NCBI RefSeq assembly: GCF_000026225.1
Contig: NC_011740.1
Location: forward strand, 1,860,001-1,924,000
Source of the DNA: Escherichia fergusonii ATCC 35469
GTDB taxonomy: Bacteria; Pseudomonadota; Gammaproteobacteria; Enterobacterales; Enterobacteriaceae
Length of the DNA stretch: 64,000 bases
Reading direction: 5' to 3'
Shown here: positions 53,452 to 62,564 of the stretch, piece after piece
How the letters are laid out: the number at the start of each line of letters is the position of its first letter
How positions within the stretch are numbered: the first letter of the stretch is position 1
Program-made: the position numbers and the translations under genes
Notes under the pieces: generated by a model
The model's database searches: none
Told to the model about the DNA's origin: nothing
What the model saw: the letters and a program-made list of their open reading frames with translations, nothing else

Positions 53452-54666
53452 ATGGCGTGCGTATCGCAGGCGAGGAACCTGGGTAAATATTTCCTTCTTG
53501 TTGATAATATGCTGGTGGTGCTGGGCTTCTTTGTTGTCTTTCCGCTAATCTCCATTCGCTTCGTTGATCAGATGGGCTGGGCTGCCGTTATGGTCGGTAT
53601 TGCTCTCGGCTTGCGTCAGTTTATCCAGCAAGGGCTGGGCATTTTTGGCGGTGCAATCGCTGATCGCTTTGGTGCCAAGCCGATGATAGTAACCGGTATG
53701 CTTTTGCGTGCTGCCGGATTTGCCACTATGGGTATTGCCCATGAACCATGGTTACTGTGGTTTTCCTGTTTTCTTTCTGGCCTTGGTGGCACTTTGTTTG
53801 ATCCTCCTCGTTCTGCCCTGGTGGTTAAACTTATCCGTCCTGAACAGCGCGGGCGCTTCTTTTCGCTATTAATGATGCAAGACAGTGCTGACGCAGTCAT
53901 TGGGGCTTTGCTGGGAAGCTGGTTATTGCAGTACGATTTTCGTCTGGTTTGCGCTACAGGCGCAATTTTGTTCGTTATGTGCGCTGCATTTAATGCCTGG
54001 CTGCTACCAGCATGGAAATTATCTACGGTTCGTGCACCTGTACGCGAAGGAATGAGCCGGGTTATGGGCGATAAACGTTTTGTAACCTATGTGCTGACAC
54101 TGGCTGGCTACTATATGCTGGCTGTCCAGGTGATGCTGATGCTACCGATTATGGTTAACGATATTGCCGGAACACCGTCAGCCGTAAAATGGATGTACGC
54201 TATCGAAGCGTGTCTCTCGCTAACATTGCTCTACCCTATCGCCCGTTGGAGTGAAAAACGTTTTCGTCTGGAGCACCGCTTAATGGCTGGCTTACTGGTG
54301 ATGTCACTCAGTATGCTCCCTGTTGGGCTTGTCGGTTCTCTTCCGCATTTATTTACGTTGATCTGTATCTTCTATATTGGATCGATTATTGCGGAACCTG
54401 CCAGGGAAACACTCAGTGCTTCGCTGGCTGACGCCAGAGCGCGCGGAAGTTATATGGGTTTTAGCCGTCTTGGATTAGCCATTGGCGGCGCCGTGGGATA
54501 TATCGGTGGTGGCTGGCTGTTTGATATGGGGAAAGCACTGCAACAGCCGGAATTACCATGGATGATGTTGGGCATTATCGGCATTATCACCTTTCTGGGG
54601 CTGGGATGGCAGTTTAGCCACAAACATACGGCCAGCAGAATGTTAGGACCTGACGCCCGATCTTAA
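53452..54666 (+). CDS. mdtH: MFS multidrug exporter MdtH
   Basis: A 404-residue major-facilitator transporter (K-12: 402) with 12 membrane helices and the GGAIADRFGAKP motif A (about 65-76). ATG at 53452 behind GGGAGGGG. E. coli MdtH gives resistance to quinolones when overproduced. Divergent from rimJ. In K-12 grxB follows; here it is absent. Confidence 0.94.
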   Translation: MACVSQARNLGKYFLLVDNMLVVLGFFVVFPLISIRFVDQMGWAAVMVGIALGLRQFIQQGLGIFGGAIADRFGAKPMIVTGMLLRAAGFATMGIAHEPWLLWFSCFLSGLGGTLFDPPRSALVVKLIRPEQRGRFFSLLMMQDSADAVIGALLGSWLLQYDFRLVCATGAILFVMCAAFNAWLLPAWKLSTVRAPVREGMSRVMGDKRFVTYVLTLAGYYMLAVQVMLMLPIMVNDIAGTPSAVKWMYAIEACLSLTLLYPIARWSEKRFRLEHRLMAGLLVMSLSMLPVGLVGSLPHLFTLICIFYIGSIIAEPARETLSASLADARARGSYMGFSRLGLAIGGAVGYIGGGWLFDMGKALQQPELPWMMLGIIGIITFLGLGWQFSHKHTASRMLGPDARS

Positions 54667-54810
54667 TCCTACGTGACGAGCGTTACATGGTAAGATGCGC
54701 ACCGCAGTTTGAAACACTGTGGTTTAAGTTTTTTCTGCTGGAATGTATTTCCCCGGTGCCCCATGCTGCATCGCGTCAGGATGTTAAAGACACCAGGTTG
54801 AGGAACCCCG
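54667..54810. other. Gap where K-12 carries grxB
   Basis: 144 bases between mdtH and yceB with no coding potential. In K-12 glutaredoxin 2 (grxB, on the same strand as mdtH) lies between these genes. No piece of grxB is recognisable. Presumably holds the yceB promoter. Confidence 0.65.
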
Positions 54811-55371
54811 ATGAAAAAGATTCTTTTTGCCGCTGCACTGCTGGTGAGCGGACTGTTAGTTGGTTGTGATCAACTTACGCAATACACGATTACCGAGCAG
54901 GAAATTAATCAGTCGCTGCAAAAGCGCAATAATTTCTCAAAAGATATTGGTTTACCCGGTGTTGCTGATGCCCATATTGTACTGAAAAACCTGGCCAGTC
55001 AGATCGGTCGTGAAGAGCCAAACAAGGTGACTTTGACCGGTGATGCCGATCTCGACATGAACTCCCTTTTTGGCAGTCAGAAAGCAACGATGAAATTGAA
55101 ACTTAAAGCGTTGCCTGTGTTTGATAAAGATAAAGGCGCCATTTATCTACAGGAGATGGAGATTGTTGACGCCTCGGTAACGCCAGAGAAAATGCAAGCG
55201 ATATTGCAGACGCTGACGCCTTACCTGAATCAGGCCTTGCGTAATTATTTTAATTCTCATCCGGCGTATGTATTGCGCGAAGACAGTAGCAAAGGTGAGG
55301 CGCTGGCGAAAAAGCTGGCGAAAGGTATCGAAGTCAAACCAGGGGAAATCATTATCCCGTTCACTGATTAA
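54811..55371 (+). CDS. yceB: DUF1439 lipoprotein YceB
   Basis: A 186-residue putative lipoprotein; lipobox LLVGC with Cys19. The mature part is a DUF1439 domain with a tubular lipid-binding-like fold in its relatives. Same length as K-12. In K-12 it precedes grxB; its terminator here is at 55378. Confidence 0.94.
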   Translation: MKKILFAAALLVSGLLVGCDQLTQYTITEQEINQSLQKRNNFSKDIGLPGVADAHIVLKNLASQIGREEPNKVTLTGDADLDMNSLFGSQKATMKLKLKALPVFDKDKGAIYLQEMEIVDASVTPEKMQAILQTLTPYLNQALRNYFNSHPAYVLREDSSKGEALAKKLAKGIEVKPGEIIIPFTD

Positions 55372-55377
55372 CCCATG

Positions 55378-55404
55378 AGGGCGCATGGCGCCCTTTATTT
55401 TTCG
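55378..55404 (+). terminator. Terminator of yceB
   Basis: AGGGCGC / GCGCCCT stem with a 3-base loop, followed by TTATTTTT. Confidence 0.88.
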
Positions 55405-55409
55405 TGCAA

Positions 55410-55425
55410 ACGAAAACGTTTCCGC
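55410..55425. promoter_or_regulatory. PurR operator of pyrC
   Basis: ACGAAAACGTTTCCGC matches the PurR palindrome (centre AACGTT) and lies where PurR represses pyrC in E. coli, overlapping the promoter. Confidence 0.8.
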
Positions 55426-55438
55426 TTATCCTTTGTGC

Positions 55439-55465
55439 CCGGCAAAAACATTCCCACAGCCGGAG
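55439..55465 (+). promoter_or_regulatory. pyrC RBS hairpin (CTP/GTP start-site switch)
   Basis: CCGGC at 55439-55443 can pair with GCCGG at 55459-55463, which overlaps the GGAG ribosome site. In E. coli, starts at C (high CTP) make this hairpin and block translation; starts at G remove it. Confidence 0.75.
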
Positions 55466-55475
55466 CTAATAAGTA

Positions 55476-56522
55476 ATGACTGCACCATCCCAGGTATTAA
55501 AGATCCGCCGCCCAGATGACTGGCACCTCCACCTTCGCGATGGCGATATGTTAAAAACAGTCGTCCCTTATTCCAGCGAGATTTACGCTCGCGCGATTGT
55601 CATGCCAAACCTCGCACCGCCTGTTACAACAGTTGATGCGGCCATTGCCTACCGCCAACGAATTCTTGCTGCTGTTCCTGCCGGGCACAACTTTACCCCG
55701 CTGATGACCTGTTACCTGACAGATTCGCTGGACCCTGACGAACTGGAGCGCGGATTCCAGCAAGGCGTTTTCACCGCGGCAAAACTCTACCCGGCTAACG
55801 CCACCACCAATTCCAGCCACGGCGTCACCTCAACAGCGGCTATCATGCCTGTCCTGGAGCGTATGGAAAAAATCGGTATGCCGTTACTGGTACATGGAGA
55901 AGTCACCCATGCGGATATCGATATTTTTGATCGCGAAGCGCGATTTATCGACACCGTAATGGAACCATTACGCAAGCAGCTACCCGGCCTGAAAGTCGTT
56001 TTTGAACATATCACGACCAAAGACGCGGCTGACTATGTGCGCGAAGGCAACGATCAGTTAGCGGCAACGATCACACCGCAGCATTTGATGTTTAACCGCA
56101 ACCATATGTTGGTTGGTGGTATTCGCCCACATCTCTATTGCTTACCAATCCTGAAACGCAATGTGCATCAGCAGGCACTTCGTGAACTGGTTGCCAGCGG
56201 TTTTGAGCGTGTTTTCCTTGGCACGGACTCCGCCCCACACGCACGTCATCGCAAAGAAGCCAGTTGTGGTTGCGCCGGATGTTTCAACGCCCCCACCGCG
56301 CTTGGCAGCTACGCCACCGTTTTTGAAGAGATGAACGCCCTTCAACATCTTGAAGCATTCTGTTCATTGAACGGACCGAAGTTTTACGGGTTGCCTGTTA
56401 ACGACTCCTTTATCGAACTGGAGCGGCGAGAAAGTCAGGTGCCAGACAATATCGCCTTAAATGATGATTCGTTGATTCCTTTTTTAGCTGGCGAAACGAT
56501 CCACTGGTCAGTGAAGAAATAA
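55476..56522 (+). CDS. pyrC: Dihydroorotase PyrC
   Basis: A 348-residue class II dihydroorotase of pyrimidine synthesis. Metal ligands in HLHLRDG (about 17-23), the carboxylated lysine in AKLYPANATTNS (about 103), His at 140 and 178, and catalytic Asp in GTDSAPH (about 251). Same length as K-12. Controlled by PurR and by CTP-dependent start-site switching. Confidence 0.97.
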   Translation: MTAPSQVLKIRRPDDWHLHLRDGDMLKTVVPYSSEIYARAIVMPNLAPPVTTVDAAIAYRQRILAAVPAGHNFTPLMTCYLTDSLDPDELERGFQQGVFTAAKLYPANATTNSSHGVTSTAAIMPVLERMEKIGMPLLVHGEVTHADIDIFDREARFIDTVMEPLRKQLPGLKVVFEHITTKDAADYVREGNDQLAATITPQHLMFNRNHMLVGGIRPHLYCLPILKRNVHQQALRELVASGFERVFLGTDSAPHARHRKEASCGCAGCFNAPTALGSYATVFEEMNALQHLEAFCSLNGPKFYGLPVNDSFIELERRESQVPDNIALNDDSLIPFLAGETIHWSVKK

Positions 56523-56556
56523 AAATGTAGCTCCCTGTTGTCATTGGATTATTTTA

Positions 56557-56576
56557 CCTGTATAAATAACCAGTAT
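56557..56576. promoter_or_regulatory. LexA box of dinI
   Basis: ACCTGTATAAATAACCAGTA: core CTG-N10-CAG with AT-rich centre, directly upstream of the dinI start. LexA represses dinI as part of the SOS response. Confidence 0.9.
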
Positions 56577-56594
56577 ATTCAACAGGGGGCTATT

Positions 56595-56840
56595 ATGCGA
56601 ATTGAAGTCACCATTGCTAAAACTTCTCCATTACCCGCCGGGGCTATTGACGCCCTGGCAAGTGAACTCTCACGTCGTATTCAGTATGCATATCCTGATA
56701 TCGACAGTAAGGTTAGTGTGCGCTACGCCGTCGCCAATAATTTATCGGTTATTGGTGCTACCAAAGAAGACAAATCACGCATTAGCACAATCCTGCAAGA
56801 AACGTGGGAAAGCGCTGATGATTGGTTTCTAAATGAATAA
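56595..56840 (+). CDS. dinI: SOS-response modulator DinI
   Basis: An 81-residue protein that binds RecA and tunes SOS. Acidic C-terminal helix (QETWESADDWFLNE). ATG at 56595 after GGGGG gives the K-12 length; upstream codons fall in the LexA/promoter area. Confidence 0.96.
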   Translation: MRIEVTIAKTSPLPAGAIDALASELSRRIQYAYPDIDSKVSVRYAVANNLSVIGATKEDKSRISTILQETWESADDWFLNE

Positions 56841-56858
56841 TATGCAGTAAAACTTTTG

Positions 56859-56881
56859 CCGGGTCGCCCCGGCTTTTTTTA
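56859..56881 (+). terminator. Rho-independent terminator of dinI
   Basis: GCCGGG / CCCGGC stem with a 4-base loop followed by TTTTTT. Confidence 0.93.
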
Positions 56882-57128
56882 TTTTTAATGTTATCGTTTC
56901 ATTGTTTGATTTTTAAACTTTCCTCAAAATAATTGTTCAACATGCTAAAAAAATATGAATGACATGCTGGAATAATGTTCACATAATTCTTAAAAACAAG
57001 AAATTTATACTCTCACCCTTTAAAATACAGGTGAATGACCTTATTTATTGATATACTGAAGTTGCTTCAGATAAAAACGCATTGAACCTCGAATAACGTT
57101 GTCTTGTAACACGAATTAGGGGGCTATG

Positions 57129-57383
57129 ATGGAAAAAAATAATGAAGTCATTCAGACTCATCCGCTTGTTGGATGGGACATCAGCACCGTAGATAGTTAT
57201 GATGCACTGATGTTGCGTTTGCACTACCAGACCCCAGACAAACCCGAACCGGATGGGACTGAAGTTGGTCAGACGCTCTGGTTAACCACCGATGTTGCCA
57301 GACAATTTATTTCGATACTTGAAGCAGGAATCGCCAAAATTGAATCTGGCGATTACGAGGTTAATGAGTATTTACGTCATTAA
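57129..57383 (+). CDS. bssS: Biofilm regulator BssS
   Basis: An 84-residue cytoplasmic protein linked to biofilm and signal-dependent motility in E. coli. ATG at 57129 (another ATG one codon earlier) gives the K-12 start [12 protein letters not shown]. Strongly conserved; molecular role unclear. Confidence 0.94.
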
Positions 57384-57405
57384 TCTTTGATGACCAACCA
57401 CTATC

Positions 57406-57436
57406 AAAGGCACCGTTCAGGTGCCTTTTCTTTTTT
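57406..57436 (+). terminator. Rho-independent terminator of bssS
   Basis: AAAGGCACC / GGTGCCTTT stem, loop GTTCA, T-rich tail. Confidence 0.9.
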
Positions 57437-57499
57437 GCAGGTTGTATATCCCGGCGCACTTATTTACCCTGCGTCTATGGCGATAGCAGAGAGAAAAAA

Positions 57500-58615
57500 A
57501 TGAAATACGACTTAATCATCATTGGCAGCGGCTCCGTAGGCGCGGCAGCCGGATATTATGCCACTCGCGCCGGTCTAAACGTTCTGATGATCGATGCCCA
57601 TATGCCTCCCCATCAGCAAGGAAGCCACCACGGTGATACCCGGCTCATTCGTCACGCTTACGGCGAAGGTGAAAAATATGTGCCATTAGTATTACGTGCT
57701 CAGCAACTGTGGGATGAGCTTTCCACCCATAATGAAGAACCTGTTTTTGTCCGTTCCGGGGTTATCAATCTTGGGCCTGAAAACTCTGAATTTTTAGCGA
57801 ATGTCGCTCATAGTGCTGAGCAATGGCAACTTCCTGTTGAACGCCTTGATGCAACGGCCATTACGTCACGCTGGCCTGAAATTCGTGTACCTGAAAACTA
57901 TATCGGGCTGTTTGAAAGCGAATCTGGTTTTTTGCGAAGCGAACTGGCGATTGAGACATGGATTCGTCTGGCAAAAGAAGCTGGCTGTGCTCAGCTCTTC
58001 AACTGTCCGGTTAGCGCAATTCGCCATGAGGGCGATGGCGTTACCGTGGTAACTGAAGATGGTGAATACAGTGCAAGAAAGGTGCTGATTAGTGCCGGTA
58101 CATGGGTGAAAAGTCTATTGCCAGAGCTTCCTGTTCAGCCAGTACGTAAAGTGTTTGCCTGGTATCAGGCTGATGGGCGTTACAGTATTAAAAATAAATT
58201 TCCGGCATTTACCGGAGAGCTGCCGAATGGTGACCAATACTACGGCTTCCCTGCTGAGAACGACGCTTTAAAAATCGGGAAACACAATGGTGGGCAGTCA
58301 ATCAGCAATGCTGCTGAGCGTCTTCCCTTTGCTGAAGTGGCAAGTGACGGTTCTGAAGCCTTCCCGTTTCTTCGTTCTGTTTTACCCGGAATTGGATGTT
58401 GCCTGTACGGGGCAAGTTGTACTTATGATAATTCACCGGATGAAGATTTCATTATCGATACCCTACCCGGTCATGATAACACCCTGGTCATCACGGGTTT
58501 AAGTGGTCATGGCTTTAAGTTTGCCTCCGTGTTGGGTGAAATAGCGGCCGATTTTGCCCAGGGTAAACCTGCTGCATTTGATTTAACACCTTTTAAATTA
58601 TCCCGCTTTAAATAA
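57500..58615 (+). CDS. solA: N-methyl-L-tryptophan oxidase SolA
   Basis: A 371-residue monomeric sarcosine-oxidase-family flavoenzyme (K-12: 372) that demethylates N-methyl-tryptophan. FAD Rossmann motif GSGSVG at 9-14; the covalent FAD cysteine is in [14 protein letters not shown] (about 307). AGAGAG ribosome site. Confidence 0.95.
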
Positions 58616-58994
58616 TATCCGAAGCGGTCTCTGTATTGAGACCGCTTGCAAAAAGATTTCATACTTCGGGCAGGAAGCTATTTAACCCAAAATTATCGCG
58701 TTTAATTCCACCATCATTACTTATCCCTTTTTGGACTACCAGGATTGACATAAATTGACAAATATTGAATTTTCTCTGTTTTTTATCGGGAAAATTTGAA
58801 CGAGTTATTTCTTAAACCTGTCTTGTTTTAGGGATAACGCCTCCCTTTCACTCTAATCTTCTGAGCATTACATTCAAACTCAATCAATTTTTTTGAAGTA
58901 ATAATAAATATTATTAGTTTTGTAATTTATTGATTGCAATCTTGCTTCACACGCGCCATTTTCATGCACTCACGAATAAGTTACGGATGTGCTT
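58616..58994. other. AT-rich gap before yceJ
   Basis: 379 bases without a supported gene. A perfect 10-base hairpin (AAGCGGTCTC / GAGACCGCTT) at 58622-58647 ends solA transcription or stabilises it, but lacks a T-run. K-12 has the 46-residue membrane ORF yceO in this place; I could not find it. The rest is strongly AT-rich and probably holds the yceJ promoter. Confidence 0.6.
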
Positions 58995-59567
58995 ATGCAA
59001 TTTTCGAATACGCCCCAACGCTATGGAGTTATTTCTGCTGGTCTGCACTGGCTAACCGCCATTGTGGTTTATGGCATGTTTGCGCTGGGTCTTTGGATGG
59101 TCACCTTGAGTTATTACGATGGCTGGTATCACAAAGCACCAGAAATACATAAAAGCATTGGTGTCATGCTGATGATGGGGCTGGTTATTCGCCTCGTCTG
59201 GCGTGTCATTTCTCCGCCTCCGGCCACATTAACCAGTTATTCTCCCTTAATTCGTCTGGGTGCCGCACTGGGGCATTTCGCGTTATATGCCTTGTTGCTG
59301 GCCATCGTGATAAGTGGATATTTAATTTCCACCGCTGACGGTAAACCAATCAGCGTCTTTGGCTGGTTCGATATCCCAGCGACGCTAGCCGACGCCGGTG
59401 CCCAGGCAGATATTGCGGGCACGCTGCATCTCTGGCTGGCCTGGAGTGTGGTCATTCTTTCTCTTCTACATGGGCTTATGGCCTTAAAGCATCATTTCAT
59501 CGATAAAGACGTCACCCTGAAACGTATGTTGGGGCAAGCGTCATCTGACTATGGAGTTCAAAAATGA
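58995..59567 (+). CDS. yceJ: Cytochrome b561 family protein YceJ
   Basis: A 190-residue inner-membrane di-haem cytochrome b561 homologue with four helices and His ligands (GLHWLTA, H in YHKAPEIHKSIG, HFALY, LHGLMALKHHF). K-12 YceJ is 188 residues. Overlaps yceI by 4 bases, suggesting that the electron carrier and the periplasmic lipid-binding protein are coupled. Confidence 0.94.
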   Translation: MQFSNTPQRYGVISAGLHWLTAIVVYGMFALGLWMVTLSYYDGWYHKAPEIHKSIGVMLMMGLVIRLVWRVISPPPATLTSYSPLIRLGAALGHFALYALLLAIVISGYLISTADGKPISVFGWFDIPATLADAGAQADIAGTLHLWLAWSVVILSLLHGLMALKHHFIDKDVTLKRMLGQASSDYGVQK

Positions 59568-60139
59568 AAAAAAGTCTGGTTGGCTTAACCTTCGCTTCTT
59601 TACTGTTTTCTACCGGATCTGCACTCGCGGCAGATTACAAAATCGATAAAGAAGGCCAGCATGCCTTCGTCAATTTCCGTATTCAACATCTGGGCTACAG
59701 CTGGCTATACGGTACTTTTAAAGATTTTGATGGTACGTTCACCTTCGATGAAAAGAATCCTTCGGCGGATAAAGTTAATGTCACCATTAACACCACAAGT
59801 GTTGATACCAACCATGCCGAGCGCGATAAGCACCTGCGTAGCGCCGATTTTCTTAATGTTGCCAAATATCCACAAGCAACATTTACCTCCACCAGCGTGA
59901 AGAAAGATGGTGATGAGTTAGATATTACCGGTAATCTGACCCTCAACGGTGTTACCAAACCGGTTACTCTGGAAGCAAAACTGATCGGTCAGGGTGATGA
60001 TCCGTGGGGTGGCAAGCGTGCAGGCTTTGAAGCGGAAGGTAAAATTAAGCTGAAAGACTTTAACATCACCACCGATCTCGGCCCTGCATCGCAAGAAGTC
60101 GACTTGATCATTTCTGTCGAAGGTGTACAGCAGAAATAA
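59564..60139 (+). CDS. yceI: Periplasmic isoprenoid-binding protein YceI
   Basis: A 191-residue secreted protein; signal peptide cut after ALA (about residue 22). YceI lipocalin-like beta-barrel that binds polyisoprenoids in relatives. Base- and osmotic-stress-induced in E. coli. Same length as K-12. Confidence 0.95.
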   Translation: MKKSLVGLTFASLLFSTGSALAADYKIDKEGQHAFVNFRIQHLGYSWLYGTFKDFDGTFTFDEKNPSADKVNVTINTTSVDTNHAERDKHLRSADFLNVAKYPQATFTSTSVKKDGDELDITGNLTLNGVTKPVTLEAKLIGQGDDPWGGKRAGFEAEGKIKLKDFNITTDLGPASQEVDLIISVEGVQQK

Positions 60140-60155
60140 CGTGCGTTTCTCCTGA

Positions 60156-60186
60156 ATGGCGAGGGTGTTATCTCGCCATCTTTTTT
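60156..60186 (+). terminator. Rho-independent terminator of yceI
   Basis: ATGGCGAG / CTCGCCAT stem with an 8-base loop, followed by CTTTTTT. Confidence 0.9.
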
Positions 60187-60188
60187 CC

Positions 60189-61241
60189 TTAAATTTTTAG
60201 TTCAGGAATACCTTGTTGCGTGTTTAGTCGCCCACGGGATTTATTAAAAATTTTGTTCCCATTCTCGCGCCCCGCCCGAAGACGACGTTGTTCTTCCGGC
60301 GGCAAGGCGCTTTCTGTACAACAAAGTTCACTGCAACAACCATTAAATTTCTCCGCACATACCGGACACTGTATAAACAACAAATGGCAACCATCATTTT
60401 TGCAATTAGTATGGCTGTCGCAAGGCGTGCCACATTGATGGCAATGTGCGATGACATCCTCAGAAATACGCTCACCCATACGTTCATCAAAAACAAAGTT
60501 TTTACCAATAAAGCGCACTGGCAAACCCTGTTCACGCGCTTTACGCGCGTATTCAATAATACCGCCTTCAATGTGCCAGACTTTTTCAAAACCGTTATGT
60601 TTCATCCAGGCACTGGCTTTTTCACAACGAATGCCTCCGGTGCAATACATGACGATCTTCTTATCTTTATGCTCCTGCATCATTTCAACAGCTTTCGGCA
60701 ACTGCTCGCGAAATGTATCAGCCGGAATTTCCATCGCGTTCTCGAAATGCCCTACTTCATATTCATAGTGGTTACGCATATCAATAAACAGCGCATCAGG
60801 ATCATCGAGCATAGCATTGACCTGGGCCGCCTGAAGATAATTACCCACATTACTGGCATCAAAATCTGGATCTGTAATGCCATCGGCCACAATGCGCTCA
60901 CGCACTTTCATGCGCAGCACCCAAAATGATTTCCCATCATCATCCAGTGCAATATTAAGACGCAGATTATTTAATGCCGGATCAAAGGAATACAACTGTT
61001 GGCGAAACTTATCAACATGACTCTCGGGAACGCTAATTTGTGCATTGATCCCTTCATGCGCCAGGTAAACCCGGCCAAACACATTCAGCGCAGTAAATAA
61101 TTTGTACAGTGCATCACGCGTGGTTTGTGGATCGGCAATGGTGAAATATTTATAGAACGAAATAGTAGTACGCGGTTCGTTCTCGGCGAGCATTTTGGCT
61201 TTCAGCGCGTCATTAGAGATGCGGTTATGTAACACTGGCAT
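60189..61241 (-). CDS. trhO: tRNA uridine(34) hydroxylase TrhO (YceA)
   Basis: A 350-residue rhodanese-domain protein that hydroxylates U34 of tRNAs with O2 (first step to 5-methoxy/5-oxyacetyl-uridine). Acylphosphatase-like N-terminal domain (about 28-95), rhodanese domain (about 146-240) with catalytic CTGGIRC (Cys200), and a C-terminal cysteine-rich metal-binding part (CHQC...CPVC...CC). ATG at 61241 gives the K-12 start MPVLHNRISND. Confidence 0.94.
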   Translation of the reverse strand: MPVLHNRISNDALKAKMLAENEPRTTISFYKYFTIADPQTTRDALYKLFTALNVFGRVYLAHEGINAQISVPESHVDKFRQQLYSFDPALNNLRLNIALDDDGKSFWVLRMKVRERIVADGITDPDFDASNVGNYLQAAQVNAMLDDPDALFIDMRNHYEYEVGHFENAMEIPADTFREQLPKAVEMMQEHKDKKIVMYCTGGIRCEKASAWMKHNGFEKVWHIEGGIIEYARKAREQGLPVRFIGKNFVFDERMGERISEDVIAHCHQCGTPCDSHTNCKNDGCHLLFIQCPVCAEKFNGCCSELCCTESALPPEEQRRLRAGRENGNKIFNKSRGRLNTQQGIPELKI

Positions 61242-61461
61242 GGTGTACGGTTCCTGAATGGGAAGTAAAATCGGCCGCATGATATAGCAATTCTTTCACA
61301 GTAACATCCACACATTTTACGCTACATTTGCATCTTAAAATTAATCAGTAGCTTACAATTGTGGTAATTTCACCCATTCTGATAGCGTATATTTTAGTTA
61401 CGGACGAAAAAGTGCAACAATACATAGAATTGCCAGTTATAGGTTCAAACACAGGATTGAC

Positions 61462-62382
61462 ATGACGAATATACCCAAGTTCTCCTCAGCTCTACTTCAT
61501 CCACGTTACTGGTTAACCTGGTTGGGTATTGGCGCACTTTGGTTGGTCGTGCAGTTACCCTACCCGATTATCTATCGTCTGGGCTGCGCGATGGGGCGTC
61601 TGGCGTTACATGTTATGAAACGACGCGCCCAAATTGCTTATCGCAATCTGGAGCTTTGCTTTCCAGAAATGAGTGAGCAAGAGCGCCATGAGATGGTCGT
61701 GAAAAATTTCGAATCCGTAGGCATGGGGCTGATGGAAACCGGAATGGCATGGTTCTGGCCAGACCGTCGTATTGCGCGTTGGACAGATGTGATTGGTATG
61801 GAGCATATCCGTGAAGTTCAGGCGCAAAAGCGCGGTATCTTACTGGTCGGCATTCATTTTTTAACACTTGAACTTGGTGCTCGCCAGTTTGGTATGCAGG
61901 AACCAGGGATTGGTGTTTATCGCCCGAATGATAATCCGCTGATCGACTGGCTACAAACCTGGGGTCGCTTGCGCTCCAATAAATCGATGCTTGATCGTAA
62001 GGATCTGAAAGGCATGATCAAGGCGCTCAAAAAGGGGGAAGTCGTGTGGTATGCCCCCGATCATGATTACGGTCCACGGGCCAGTGTGTTTGTACCGCTG
62101 TTTGCTGTAGAACAAGCCGCCACCACCTCTGGCACCTGGATGCTGGCGAAAATGTCAGGTGCCTGCCTGGTACCGTTCGTTCCCCGCCGCAAACCTGATG
62201 GTAAGGGGTACGAACTGATTATGCTGCCACCAGAATGCTCACCACCGCTGGATAATGCCGAAACGACCGCTGCGTGGATGAACAAAGTCGTCGAGAAATG
62301 CATCATGATGGCCCCTGAGCAATATATGTGGCTGCATCGTCGCTTTAAAACGCGCCCGCAAGGTGTTCCTTCGCGTTATTAA
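61462..62382 (+). CDS. lpxL: Lipid A lauroyl-acyltransferase LpxL
   Basis: A 306-residue inner-membrane late acyltransferase that adds laurate to Kdo2-lipid IVA. One N-terminal membrane helix (about 15-35); catalytic motif HFLTLE (H-x4-E, about 132-137). Same length as K-12. Divergent from trhO. Confidence 0.96.
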   Translation: MTNIPKFSSALLHPRYWLTWLGIGALWLVVQLPYPIIYRLGCAMGRLALHVMKRRAQIAYRNLELCFPEMSEQERHEMVVKNFESVGMGLMETGMAWFWPDRRIARWTDVIGMEHIREVQAQKRGILLVGIHFLTLELGARQFGMQEPGIGVYRPNDNPLIDWLQTWGRLRSNKSMLDRKDLKGMIKALKKGEVVWYAPDHDYGPRASVFVPLFAVEQAATTSGTWMLAKMSGACLVPFVPRRKPDGKGYELIMLPPECSPPLDNAETTAAWMNKVVEKCIMMAPEQYMWLHRRFKTRPQGVPSRY

Positions 62383-62400
62383 TTCATTTCCTCGTAAATC

Positions 62401-62427
62401 GGATAAGATGCAACCCGCATCTTATCC
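62401..62427. repeat. REP-like inverted repeat after lpxL
   Basis: Perfect 11-base stem GGATAAGATGC / GCATCTTATCC with a 5-base loop, resembling a REP unit; no T-run. Confidence 0.75.
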
Positions 62428-62564
62428 GGCAACAACCGCTCTGCCGTAATTTAGCGATAAAAGCTCTCCACATTGCAGCATCTATATGTCAGGCGCATAA
62501 TTAGTGTGCTTACCTTTTTCTCCTGTAAATACAAGTGCCCCCTGCTTACAAACTGTGGATTACT

